Source: Azospirillum halopraeferens DSM 3675 (GTDB lineage: Bacteria; Pseudomonadota; Alphaproteobacteria; Azospirillales; Azospirillaceae). Taken from it: a DNA stretch of 49,856 nt. Position numbers and translations under genes: made by a program. Positions 10,362 through 18,615 of this stretch are shown here, in pieces. Every line of letters starts with the position of its first letter. Position 1 is the stretch's first letter. Under the pieces are notes generated by a model. That model saw only the letters and a list, made by a program, of their open reading frames with translations. It searched no databases and had not been told where the DNA came from. Where the stretch lies: NCBI RefSeq assembly GCF_000429625.1, contig NZ_AUCF01000038.1, forward strand, positions 1 through 49,856. The letters run 5' to 3'.

Positions 10362-10715
10362 ATGGAGCACCTGGTCTTCATCCTGACGGGCTTCGGCACC
10401 GTCCTGGCCGTCCTGGCGCTGCTGGCCGGCTTCCTGGCGCTGGTCGGCCGCGTCTTCGCCGCCCGCCCGGCCGCGGCTCCGGCCCCGGCCGCGCCGCCCC
10501 CGGCCCCGGCGGCCGAACCGGCGGTGCCCGCCCACCATCTGGCCGCCATCGCCGCCGCCGTCGCCGTCATGACCGACGGTCGCGGGCGCGTGGTGCGCGT
10601 GCGCGCCGCCGCCCACCGGTCCGACGCCTGGGCCCGCCACGGCCGCGCCGAACATTTCGCCGGCCACCGGGTGCGCTGGGGCTGGACCACCAAGACCCAC
10701 AAGGACCCGCTATGA
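10362..10715 (+). CDS. mmdD: OadG/MmdD-like delta subunit of the decarboxylase
   Basis: The 117-residue protein has one N-terminal membrane helix (about 5-28), an Ala/Pro linker (about 33-54) and a small soluble tail (HHLAAIAAAVAVMTDGRGRVV). This is the layout of the OadG/MmdD subunits that hold the carboxyltransferase to the membrane beta subunit. The tail ends in a basic, Trp-containing segment (VRWGWTTKTHKDPL). Its stop overlaps the next start as ATGA, so translation is probably coupled. Confidence 0.75.
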   Translation: MEHLVFILTGFGTVLAVLALLAGFLALVGRVFAARPAAAPAPAAPPPAPAAEPAVPAHHLAAIAAAVAVMTDGRGRVVRVRAAAHRSDAWARHGRAEHFAGHRVRWGWTTKTHKDPL

Positions 10716-11101
10716 GACGCTTCCGCATCACGGTCGAGGGCACCCCGTACGAGGTGACGGTGGAGGAGCTGGACGCTCCCGCCCGGTCCGACGTCGCCGC
10801 CGCGGTTTCCGCTCCCGTCGCTCCGCCGCCGGCTCCGGCGCGCGCCCCCGCTCCCGCCCCCGCGGCGGCCGGGGCCGCTCCCGCCGGGCCCGGCGCCGTG
10901 GTCAGCCCGCTGGCCGGCACCATCATCGCCGTCGCCGCCAAGGCGGGCGACCGGGTGGAGGCCGGGCAGAGCCTGCTGACGCTGGAGGCCATGAAGATGC
11001 AGACCTCCGTGGTGGCGCCGCGCGCCGGCACGGTGGCCGCCGTCGCCGTGGCCGCCGGGGCGACGGTGCAGGAGGGGCAGGTCCTCCTGACCATCAACTG
11101 A
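10712..11101 (+). CDS. mmdC: Biotin carboxyl carrier (gamma) subunit of the decarboxylase
   Basis: This 129-residue biotinyl protein has a short beta-strand start (RRFRITVEGTPYEVTVEEL), a flexible Ala/Pro linker (about 29-60) and a C-terminal biotinyl domain with the attachment motif LEAMKMQ (Lys95). It carries CO2 from the carboxyltransferase to the membrane beta subunit. The start overlaps the delta subunit stop by 4 nt. Two GC-rich hairpins follow before the beta subunit gene. Confidence 0.9.
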   Translation: MRRFRITVEGTPYEVTVEELDAPARSDVAAAVSAPVAPPPAPARAPAPAPAAAGAAPAGPGAVVSPLAGTIIAVAAKAGDRVEAGQSLLTLEAMKMQTSVVAPRAGTVAAVAVAAGATVQEGQVLLTIN

Positions 11102-11111
11102 ACACGCAACG

Positions 11112-11142
11112 GCGGGCGCGCGCCGAATGGCGCGCCGCCCGC
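11112..11142 (+). promoter_or_regulatory. Strong intra-operon hairpin between the gamma and beta subunit genes
   Basis: Bases 11112-11124 pair with 11129-11142 in a 13-bp, nearly all G/C stem with one bulged C (11136) and the 4-nt loop GAAT. It starts about 10 nt after the biotin carrier stop. No T-run follows, so it looks more like an mRNA processing or stabilising element than a terminator. Confidence 0.45.
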
Positions 11143-11158
11143 ATGGCGTAAGAACCCG

Positions 11159-11181
11159 GCGGTCCGGCCCCTTCGGACCGC
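11159..11181 (+). promoter_or_regulatory. Second hairpin, upstream of the beta subunit ribosome binding site
   Basis: GCGGTCCG (11159-11166) and CGGACCGC (11174-11181) form a perfect 8-bp stem with a 7-nt loop. The stem ends 6 nt before the GAGAGG site that serves the beta subunit start at 11199, so it could affect translation initiation. Confidence 0.45.
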
Positions 11182-11198
11182 GGATGAGAGGTGCCGTC

Positions 11199-12326
11199 GT
11201 GGAAGCCTTGTCCGAGATGTGGTCCCTGACGGCGCTGCCGCACCTGACCATCCAGATGGTCATCATGTGGGGTGTGGTCGCCGGCCTGTTCTATCTGGCG
11301 ATCCGGCACAATTTCGAGCCGCTGCTGCTGGTGCCCATCGCCTTCGGCGCGCTGCTGGCCAACCTGCCGACCGAGGGGCTGATCAACCCGCCGGCGGGGG
11401 AGACGCCGGGCGGGCTCTACCATTACATCTCCCAGGGCATCCACCTGGAGCTGTTCCCGCCGCTGATCTTCCTCGGCGTCGGCGCGCTGACCGACTTCGG
11501 GCCGCTGATCGCCAACCCGCGCACGCTGCTGCTGGGGGCGGCGGCGCAGTTCGGGGTGTTCGCCACCTTCCTCGGCGCCGTCGCCATCGGCTTCACGCCC
11601 GAGCAGGCATCGGCCATCGGCATCATCGGCGGGGCGGACGGCCCCACCTCGATCTTCCTGGCCAACAAGCTGGCGCCGGAGCTGCTGGCCCCCATCGCGG
11701 TGGCCGCCTATTCCTACATGGCGCTGGTGCCGCTGATCCAGCCGCCGATCATGCGCGCCCTGACCACGCCGGAGGAGCGGCGCATCCGCATGCGCTCCCT
11801 GCGCACCGTGTCGCGGCTGGAGAAGGTGATCTTCGCCCTGTCCGTGACGGTGTGCTGCATCCTGCTGGTCCCCGCCGCGTCGGCGCTGATCGGCATGCTG
11901 ATGCTGGGCAACCTGCTGCGCGAATGCGGCGTGACCGAACGGCTGTCCAAGGCGGCGCAGAACGAGATCATCAACATCGTCACCATCTTCCTCGGCACCA
12001 GCGTCGGCATCACCATGACCGGGGAGCGGTTCCTCAACCCCGAGACCCTGGCGATCATGGCGCTGGGCATCGTCGCCTTCGGCGTGTCCACCGCGTCGGG
12101 CGTGCTGATGGCCAAGGGGATGAACCTGGTGACCCGCGACAAGATCAACCCGCTGATCGGCGCCGCCGGCGTGTCCGCCGTACCCATGGCCGCCCGCGTC
12201 GCCCAGGTGGAAGGGCAGCGCGCCGATCCCGCCAATTTCCTGCTGATGCACGCCATGGGTCCCAACGTCGCCGGCGTCATTGGCACGGCCGTCGTGGCGG
12301 GCTACTTTATCGCCATGCTGACGTGA
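11199..12326 (+). CDS. mmdB: Na+-translocating decarboxylase beta subunit
   Basis: The 375-residue polytopic membrane protein belongs to the OadB/MmdB/GcdB family. It decarboxylates the carboxybiotin of the carrier and pumps Na+ out. The family signature GIIGGADGPTSIF holds the Na+-site Asp (Asp147, equivalent to Asp203 of Klebsiella OadB). The C-terminal block VSAVPMAARVAQ...HAMGPNVAGVIG is also typical. GTG 11199 was chosen because GAGAGG lies 6 nt upstream and the protein then begins MEALSEMW as the family does. ATG 11184 and ATG 11127 are in frame but would add unconserved residues, and the hairpin at 11159 lies inside the longer one. With the three genes upstream it completes a decarboxylase sodium pump. 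Confidence 0.92.
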   Translation: MEALSEMWSLTALPHLTIQMVIMWGVVAGLFYLAIRHNFEPLLLVPIAFGALLANLPTEGLINPPAGETPGGLYHYISQGIHLELFPPLIFLGVGALTDFGPLIANPRTLLLGAAAQFGVFATFLGAVAIGFTPEQASAIGIIGGADGPTSIFLANKLAPELLAPIAVAAYSYMALVPLIQPPIMRALTTPEERRIRMRSLRTVSRLEKVIFALSVTVCCILLVPAASALIGMLMLGNLLRECGVTERLSKAAQNEIINIVTIFLGTSVGITMTGERFLNPETLAIMALGIVAFGVSTASGVLMAKGMNLVTRDKINPLIGAAGVSAVPMAARVAQVEGQRADPANFLLMHAMGPNVAGVIGTAVVAGYFIAMLT

Positions 12327-12330
12327 CGCT

Positions 12331-12347
12331 GGCCCGGTCGGCGGGCC
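12331..12347 (+). terminator. Weak hairpin after the decarboxylase operon
   Basis: GGCCCG (12331-12336) and CGGGCC (12342-12347) form a 6-bp stem five bases after the stop codon, with no T-run. A 12-bp direct repeat (ACGACCGCAGGG) follows at about 12352-12380. The 100-bp gap shows no other structure. Confidence 0.3.
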
Positions 12348-12426
12348 GATGACGACCGCAGGGGACGACGACCGCAGGGAATGAGCGCTTGAGAGGTCCA
12401 TCCGTCTTTCGGTCCCTTCGTCCGCA

Positions 12427-15400
12427 ATGACGGCGGGACGGCTCCTGGCCCGCGCGGTGGAGCGGCACCGGGCCGGCGACCTGGCGGAGGCGGAACGCCT
12501 GTACCGGCAGATCCCGGCGGCCGGGCCGGAGCACACCGAGGCGCTGCATCTGCTGGGCGTGCTGGCCCACCAGACCGGCCACCACGACGCCGCCCTGCGG
12601 CTGATCGGCCAGTCCCTGGACCGCGACGCCGGCCGGGCGGAGGTGCACGCCAACCACGGCCTCGTCCTGCACGCGCTGGGCCGCGTGGCGGAGGCGGAGG
12701 CCGCCTACCGCCGGGCCCTGGCCCTGCGCGAATCCTACCCCGAGGCGCACAACAGCCTGGGCAGCGCGCTCCAGGAGCAGGGCCGGCCGGCCGAGGCGCA
12801 AGCACACTACCGCCGGGCCCTGGATCTCCGGCCCGCCTATCCCGAGGCGCTGGTCAACCTGGCGACGCTGCTGCGCGACGCCGACCGGGTGGTGCCGGCG
12901 GAGGCGGCGTTGCGCCGGGCCGTGGCGCTGGCACCCGACGATGCCGCGGCGCTCGACACCCTGGGCGTGATCCTGACGGAGACGGGGCGGGCCGCGGCGG
13001 CGGAGGCCGTCCACCGCCGGGCCCTGTGCCTCGCCCCCGGCGACCCGGAGGCGCTGGTCAACCTGGGGCTGGCGCTCCGCGCGCTGGGGCGGACCGGCGA
13101 GGCGGAAGCCTGCTACCGGCACGCCCTGGCGCACGCTCCCGGCGACGCCCTGGCGCGCTGGAACCTGGCGCTGCTGCTGATCGGCCGGGGGGATCTGGCG
13201 GAAGGGCGCGAGCTGTACGAGGCGCGCTTCGAATCGCGCCGCGTGGCGGGCGGGCGCGACCCCGGGGTGCCGCGCTGGCAGGGCGAGGACGCCTCGGCCC
13301 TGCGCCTGCTGGTGTGGCGCGAACAGGGCATCGGCGACGAACTGCTGTACGGCACCTGCCTGCCCGATCTGGCGGCGGTGGCCGGCCATGTGGTGCTGGA
13401 GGTGGACCGGCGGCTGGTCGGGCTGTTCGCCCGCTCCTTCCCGCGGGTGACGGTGCGGGCGGACAGCGTCGACGGGGCGGGGCGGGAGACGGTGGTCCCC
13501 GCAGACGCCGACCGCCATGTGCCGATGGCCTCGCTGCCCCGCTTCCTGCGGCGCCGCTACGCGGACTTTCCGCCGCGCACCGACTATCTGGTGCCCGACC
13601 CGCGGCGGGTGGAGCTGTGGCGCGACCGCCTGGCCGCGTGCGGGCCGGGGCTGCGCGTCGGCGTCTGCTGGCGCAGCGGACGCACCCACGGGGAGCGCAA
13701 GGCGCAGTACACCACGCTCGACCAATGGGCGCCCCTGTGGGCGCTGCCGGGGATCACCTTCGTCGCCCTGCAGTACGACGCCCGCGACGACGAGGTCGCC
13801 GGCGTCGCCGACCGCTTCGGCGTGCGCCTGCACCGCTGGCCCGACACCGACCTGAAGGAGGATCTGGAGACGGCGGCGGCCCTGACCGCGTGCCTCGACC
13901 TGGTCATCACCGTCCAGTCCTCGGTGGGGGAGATGGCCGGGGCGCTGGGGGTGCCGGTGTGGCGCTTCAGCGCCGGCCCCGACTGGACCATGCAGGGCAC
14001 CGGTTGCCGCCCCTGGTTCCCGTCCATGCGCATGTGGAGCCCGGGTGCCGCCGGCGCCGGGCTGGACGGGGTGCTGCACGCCATGGCCGCGGAGCTGCGG
14101 CGCCTGCGCGACGCCGCCGACCCCTTTGCGGCGCTGGCGGCGGCGGCCGACCGGCTGTTGGACGCCGGGCGCGGGCCGGAGGCGGAACCCCTCTACCAGC
14201 GCGTGCTCGCCGCGCGGCAGGAGCACCCGGCGGCCCTGCACGGCTATGGCCGGCTGGCCGCCGCCGCCGGGCGGCCGGACATCGGCGCCCACCTGATCGC
14301 CCGCGCCATCGCCGCAGGCGGCGGCACCGCGGCCCGCCACCGCGACCACGCGCGGGCCCTGCACGCGCTGGGCGCCGCGGCGGAGGCGGCGGAGGCGTAC
14401 GGGGCGGCGCTGGCCATCGACCCCGCCGATCCGGAGTCGCGCGGTGCCCGCGGCGTCCTGCTCCTCACCCTCGGCCGGGCGGCGGAGGCGGAGGCGGCGC
14501 TGGCCGGAGCGGCCGCGCAGGCAGCGGATTGGGCGGGGCTGCACGCCAACCGCGCCCTGGCTTTGCACGCTCTCGGGCGTCACGCCGACGCGGCGGCGGC
14601 GCTGCGCCGGGCGCTGGCCCTGGACCCGGCCCTGGCGGAGGCGTGGAACACGCTGGCCTCCCTGCGTCCGGGGGAGGATGCGGCGGCGGCGGCGCGCTGC
14701 GCCGGCCGCGCCCTGTGCGTACGCCCCGCGTACGCCGAGGCGTACGGCAACCTCGGCCTCGCCCTGGCGGCGCAGGGGCGGGCCGAGGCGGCGGTGGAGT
14801 GCCACCGCGCCGCGGTGCGCCTGCGCGATGACCCGGCGGCGCTGGCCAACCTGGCGCTGGCGCTGGAGGCGGCGGGTCAGGGCGACGCCGCCGGCCTGGC
14901 GTGGTGGCGCCTGCTGCTGGCGGACCCCGGTGCGCCGGCGGGCTGGGCTGGCTTGGCCGACCTGCGCCAGCGCCAGGGGCGGGGGGAGGCGGCGGTGCGG
15001 GCGTGGCGGCGCGCCCTGGTGCTGGCGCCGCAGCGGGCGGAGTGGCACTACAACCACGCCAACGCCCTGCACGCGCTGGGCCGGCCCGACGCGGCCGACG
15101 CCGCCTACCGCCGCGCCGCGGAGGCCGACCCGGCCCTGGCGCTCGCCCGCTTCAACCGCGGCTATGCGGCGCTGGCCCGCGGCGATGCGGTGGCGGGGTG
15201 GACCGGGCTGGAGGCGCGCTTCGCCGCCGGCCGCGCCCATCCCGACCGCCGCTTCCGCCGCCCCGCGTGGGACGGCGGCGACCTTGCCGGGCGCACCGTG
15301 CTGGTGTGGCGCGAGCAGGGTGTGGGGGACGAGCTGATGTACGCCTCCTGCTACCCCGACCTGATCGCGCGCGCCGGGCGGGTGATCGTCGAATGCGATC

Positions 15401-16080
15401 CGCGCCTGGTGCCGCTGTTCGCCCGGTCCTTCCCCCGGGCGACGGTGCGGGCGGCGACCGACGACCCCGACGACATGGACGTGCACGTTCCCGCGGCGTC
15501 GCTGCCGCTGCACCACCGCCGCACGCTGGCGGCCTTCCCGCCGCGGGCCGGCTGGCTGAGGGCCGACCCCGCGGCGGTGGCGGCGTGGCGGGACCGGCCC
15601 TTAGCGGCCGGCCCCGGCCTGCGGGTGGGCCTGTGCTGGCGCAGCCGGTTCCGCGACGCCCGCCGGTCCGCCGGCTACACCGGCCTCGCCGCGTGGGCGC
15701 CGCTGTTCGCGGTGCCGGGGGTGCACCCGGTGATCCTGCAATACGACGACTGCGCCGCCGAGGTGGCGGAGGCGGAGGCGCGCTTCGGGGTGCGGCTGCA
15801 CCGGCCGGCCGGCCTCGACCTGCTGAACGATCTGGACGGTGCCGCCGCGCTGACGGCGTCGCTGGACCTGGTGGTGTCGGCCGGCACCTCGGTGGCCGAG
15901 ATGGCCGGGGCGCTGGGCGTGCCGGTCTGGCGCATCGGCGCCGCTGGCGAGTGGACGGCGCTGGGCACCGCGGTGCGCCCCTGGTACCCGTCCATGCGCC
16001 TGTTCGCCCCCCGGCCGGGGGAATCCATGGACGACCTCCCCGGCCGGATCGCCGCGGCGCTGCGCCGGGAGTGCCCATGA
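12427..16080 (+). CDS. Tandemly duplicated TPR plus glycosyltransferase protein
   Basis: This 1217-residue protein is built of two copies of one module. TPR repeats occupy about 1-270 (ALHLLGVLAHQTGHHDAAL, HNSLGSALQEQGR). A glycosyltransferase-like domain at about 285-560 begins RLLVWREQGIGDELLYGTC. A second TPR block covers about 565-930, and a second glycosyltransferase-like domain about 945-1215 begins VLVWREQGVGDELMYASC. Equivalent points are 1992 nt (664 codons) apart; both domains have an EMAGALGVPVWR and a PW(F/Y)PSMR motif near their ends. The fold resembles the GT9/GT41-like TPR proteins common near polysaccharide loci. No signal peptide or membrane segment is seen, so it is likely cytoplasmic. 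Donor and acceptor are unknown. It converges on the cellulose operon, which may be coincidence. Confidence 0.8.
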   Translation: MTAGRLLARAVERHRAGDLAEAERLYRQIPAAGPEHTEALHLLGVLAHQTGHHDAALRLIGQSLDRDAGRAEVHANHGLVLHALGRVAEAEAAYRRALALRESYPEAHNSLGSALQEQGRPAEAQAHYRRALDLRPAYPEALVNLATLLRDADRVVPAEAALRRAVALAPDDAAALDTLGVILTETGRAAAAEAVHRRALCLAPGDPEALVNLGLALRALGRTGEAEACYRHALAHAPGDALARWNLALLLIGRGDLAEGRELYEARFESRRVAGGRDPGVPRWQGEDASALRLLVWREQGIGDELLYGTCLPDLAAVAGHVVLEVDRRLVGLFARSFPRVTVRADSVDGAGRETVVPADADRHVPMASLPRFLRRRYADFPPRTDYLVPDPRRVELWRDRLAACGPGLRVGVCWRSGRTHGERKAQYTTLDQWAPLWALPGITFVALQYDARDDEVAGVADRFGVRLHRWPDTDLKEDLETAAALTACLDLVITVQSSVGEMAGALGVPVWRFSAGPDWTMQGTGCRPWFPSMRMWSPGAAGAGLDGVLHAMAAELRRLRDAADPFAALAAAADRLLDAGRGPEAEPLYQRVLAARQEHPAALHGYGRLAAAAGRPDIGAHLIARAIAAGGGTAARHRDHARALHALGAAAEAAEAYGAALAIDPADPESRGARGVLLLTLGRAAEAEAALAGAAAQAADWAGLHANRALALHALGRHADAAAALRRALALDPALAEAWNTLASLRPGEDAAAAARCAGRALCVRPAYAEAYGNLGLALAAQGRAEAAVECHRAAVRLRDDPAALANLALALEAAGQGDAAGLAWWRLLLADPGAPAGWAGLADLRQRQGRGEAAVRAWRRALVLAPQRAEWHYNHANALHALGRPDAADAAYRRAAEADPALALARFNRGYAALARGDAVAGWTGLEARFAAGRAHPDRRFRRPAWDGGDLAGRTVLVWREQGVGDELMYASCYPDLIARAGRVIVECDPRLVPLFARSFPRATVRAATDDPDDMDVHVPAASLPLHHRRTLAAFPPRAGWLRADPAAVAAWRDRPLAAGPGLRVGLCWRSRFRDARRSAGYTGLAAWAPLFAVPGVHPVILQYDDCAAEVAEAEARFGVRLHRPAGLDLLNDLDGAAALTASLDLVVSAGTSVAEMAGALGVPVWRIGAAGEWTALGTAVRPWYPSMRLFAPRPGESMDDLPGRIAAALRRECP

Positions 16081-16183
16081 GCTGAGGATCGGAGCGTACC
16101 GGTGCGGGCCCCCACCCAACCCCCCGCTTCACTCGAAGGTCAGGATGGCGATCGATCGGGCAACGGCGGCTGCGGTGCGCCGG

Positions 16184-16888
16184 TCAGCGGTCGGGGGCGA
16201 GCGGCAGGGGGGCGGCGGGGGGCGGGGTGTAACTTCCGGCGTCCAGGATGTCGGGGGCGGCGGTCAGGGTCAACCGGTCGAAGGGGGCCAGCAGCGCCGC
16301 GGCGGTGACGTCGCGGCCGCACATACGCCATTCCAGGCGGACGGCCGACAGGGTTTCCGGCAGCACGCGGGTGCGGTCCTCGATGAGCTGCCAGGCCAGC
16401 ACGCACCGCCGGGTGGCGTCGCCGGCCACCGCGTAATCATAGTCCCCGTAGCGGTTGCGCCCGGCCACGGGGGCAATGTCGGCGTCCAGGCCGGGGAATT
16501 CCCGCTCCAGCGTGTCGCGCAGCCGCTCCTCGGTGTAGAGGGGCACGGGGAAGGGGCGGTCCGGCCGCGTCAGGGCGCCCAGCACGCTGTCCGGCACGGC
16601 CTCCACGTCGATGCTCAGGCGGTTCTCGCCGGGCAGGCTGGTCGGGTTCTCCAGGACCAGCACGTAGGACCGGTAGAGGGCGCCGATCGTCCGCGCCCGC
16701 GCCCCGACGGCGGCGGGCATGCCGCCGGCACCGGTCAGGACGGGCACCTCCCCGGCGGGAATGCGCGACCAGGTGGTCGGCACCCGGTCGCCGGTGTCCT
16801 GGCGCAGGCCGGGCCCGCAGCCGGCGGCGGCGAGGGCCGCAAGCGCGGCGACGGCGATGGAGACGGCGGGCTTCGGCACGGCTCTCAC
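16184..16888 (-). CDS. bcsN: Cellulose biosynthesis protein BcsN (lipoprotein)
   Basis: The 234-residue product has an N-terminal signal peptide ending in a lipobox (LAALAAAGCG), so Cys24 is probably lipidated. The body (VPTTWSRIPAGEVPVL, RSYVLVLENPTSLPGENRLSIDVEAV, NRYGDYDYAV) resembles BcsN, an accessory protein found in alphaproteobacterial cellulose operons, whose molecular role is not established. It is the last gene of bcsA-B-Z-K-N. Its GTG start overlaps the bcsK stop (GTGA). The protein ends in a Pro-rich tail. Confidence 0.8.
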   Translation of the reverse strand: MRAVPKPAVSIAVAALAALAAAGCGPGLRQDTGDRVPTTWSRIPAGEVPVLTGAGGMPAAVGARARTIGALYRSYVLVLENPTSLPGENRLSIDVEAVPDSVLGALTRPDRPFPVPLYTEERLRDTLEREFPGLDADIAPVAGRNRYGDYDYAVAGDATRRCVLAWQLIEDRTRVLPETLSAVRLEWRMCGRDVTAAALLAPFDRLTLTAAPDILDAGSYTPPPAAPLPLAPDR

Positions 16889-18615
16889 TCCCCCCTGTAG
16901 ATGGCGCGGCGGGCCACGGACACCGCCTCGCGCGTGTCGGCGGTGCTGAGCCGGCGGTCCAGCGCCTCGAACACCGCCAGCGCCTCGTTCTGCCGGCCCA
17001 GGGCGTACAGCGACCAGCCGCGCATCAGCGTCAGGCCGCGCGGCTCCGCCTCCAGCTCGCGCCGCGCGTCCAGCAGGCGCAGGGCGTCGCGGTGGCGCTG
17101 CTCCTCATAGGCGCGCAGCGCCTGGCTGGCCAGGGCGCCGGCCCGCAGGTCGCGGCGCTGCGCCTCGCTCAATTGGCTCGTCGGCAGGTCGCGGACCACG
17201 CCGGTGGCGTCGTCCTGGCGCAGGCGGGCCTGCAGGGCCCCGTACTCGGCCCCCTCGGTCAGCCGCCGGCGCTCGGCCGGCGGCGCCGACGGGGCCAGGG
17301 CCAGGGCCTGCGCGAAGGCCGCCTCCGCCTCGGTCGGGCGGTCCAGCTCCATCAGGCACCAGCCGCGCTGCTGGGCCAGCGCCGCGGTGAAGCGGTTGGC
17401 CCGCCGCTCCGCCTCGATCAGGTCCAGGCAGCCGCTCCAGTCGCGCGCGGCGAGGGCGCGGTCCAGCGGGCTCGGCCCGCGGGGTGCCGCGGGGCCGCCG
17501 GTGCCGGCGGGACGCTCCACCGCGCGCACCGCCTGGTCCACGCGCCGCGACGTGCCGCGCCACGGGCGGGCCGCCTCCAGCGCCTCGGCCCGCCGGTTCA
17601 GGCCGGCATAGGCCAGCACCAGCCCTTCCGCCGCCCGTTCGCCGGGCTCCCACTCGTTGGCGCGGCCGAACCACTCCAGCGCCTGCGCGAAGCGGCGGCG
17701 GTTCTGGTGGAACCAGCCCAGCGCCAGGGCGCCGTCGGCGTCGCGCCGCTCCAGCACCGCCGCCTCCGCCCGCGCCAGGTCCGCCGCCGCCGGCTCGGCG
17801 CCGCGCGCGCCCAGGCGGGCGAGGGTGCGGCCGACCTCCAGCTCCGCCAGGGCGCCGCGCACCGCGGCGTAGTCCTCCCCCTCGGCGGGGTTGGCGGTGG
17901 CGCCCAGCTCGGCCAGGTCGCGCACGCGCTCCGGCGGCAGGTGGGCGGACGCCTTGAACAGGGTGTCCCGCCGCTCCGCGGCGCGCGGACAGGTGGTGAC
18001 GGCGGTGCGGTACAGGGCGAACGCGTCCTCCGTCCGGCCCAGGCGGCCGTACGCCTCGGCCGTGCGCCACAGGGTGTCCAGGCGGGCGCAGGTCAGCACC
18101 CGCGGCTCGGCGGCCGCGGCCTCCACCACCTCGCTCCAGCGGTTGGCCTCGCTGGCGTCGCGCACCCGCCGGGTGGCTTCGGCCAGGTCGAGTTCCTCCA
18201 GCAGGCGGGCCGAGGGCTGCCAGCCCGGCGTGCGCACGCGCTGTTCGGCGATGGCGGCGCGGGCCTCGGCGATGCGCCCGGCGGACAGCCGCTCCCAGAA
18301 GGGGGTCTCGTCGACGCCGCTCGGCTGCGCCTGCGGCGCGAACAGGTCGGCGGGCGGGTCCCACAGGGGATCGATGGCCTTCAGCCGGGCGATCTCCGCC
18401 TCCAGCCGGGCGACGTCGCCGATGCGCGCGTAATAGCGCAGGGCCGTCTCGTCGATGCGCCCCGGCACCGGGGCGCCGGGGGAGTCGACCTCCACCTCCA
18501 CGCCGGGGGCGAGCGCGCGGGGCGTGGCCTGCGCCGCGGCCTGCGACGGGAACGCGGCGGCCAGCAGGGCGGCCGCCGCAGCCGGGATGAGGGCCGGGAA
18601 GAGGGGGCGGGTCAT
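16885..18615 (-). CDS. bcsK: Periplasmic TPR protein of the cellulose operon, BcsK-like (no beta-barrel)
   Basis: The 576-residue product has a Sec signal peptide (about 1-28, ending AFPSQAAAQA) and then TPR-like helical repeats throughout (RYYARIGDVARLEAEIARL, ALEWFGRANEWEPGERAAEGL, GWCLMELDRPTEAEAAFAQAL). It resembles the scaffold part of BcsC but stops before the outer-membrane beta-barrel that would bring BcsC to well over 1000 residues. That matches BcsK of alphaproteobacterial (type III) operons. A frame continues upstream, but the ATG at 18615 gives a clean signal peptide and overlaps the bcsZ stop by four bases. The likely role is to hold or guide the glucan in the periplasm; this is inferred. 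Confidence 0.8.
   Translation of the reverse strand: MTRPLFPALIPAAAAALLAAAFPSQAAAQATPRALAPGVEVEVDSPGAPVPGRIDETALRYYARIGDVARLEAEIARLKAIDPLWDPPADLFAPQAQPSGVDETPFWERLSAGRIAEARAAIAEQRVRTPGWQPSARLLEELDLAEATRRVRDASEANRWSEVVEAAAAEPRVLTCARLDTLWRTAEAYGRLGRTEDAFALYRTAVTTCPRAAERRDTLFKASAHLPPERVRDLAELGATANPAEGEDYAAVRGALAELEVGRTLARLGARGAEPAAADLARAEAAVLERRDADGALALGWFHQNRRRFAQALEWFGRANEWEPGERAAEGLVLAYAGLNRRAEALEAARPWRGTSRRVDQAVRAVERPAGTGGPAAPRGPSPLDRALAARDWSGCLDLIEAERRANRFTAALAQQRGWCLMELDRPTEAEAAFAQALALAPSAPPAERRRLTEGAEYGALQARLRQDDATGVVRDLPTSQLSEAQRRDLRAGALASQALRAYEEQRHRDALRLLDARRELEAEPRGLTLMRGWSLYALGRQNEALAVFEALDRRLSTADTREAVSVARRAIYRGE

Noticed and set aside
12307..15516. 1069-codon minus-strand open frame
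   Set aside because: It is antisense to the TPR-glycosyltransferase, whose repeats and motifs are clear in the sense frame. No domain in the antisense frame.
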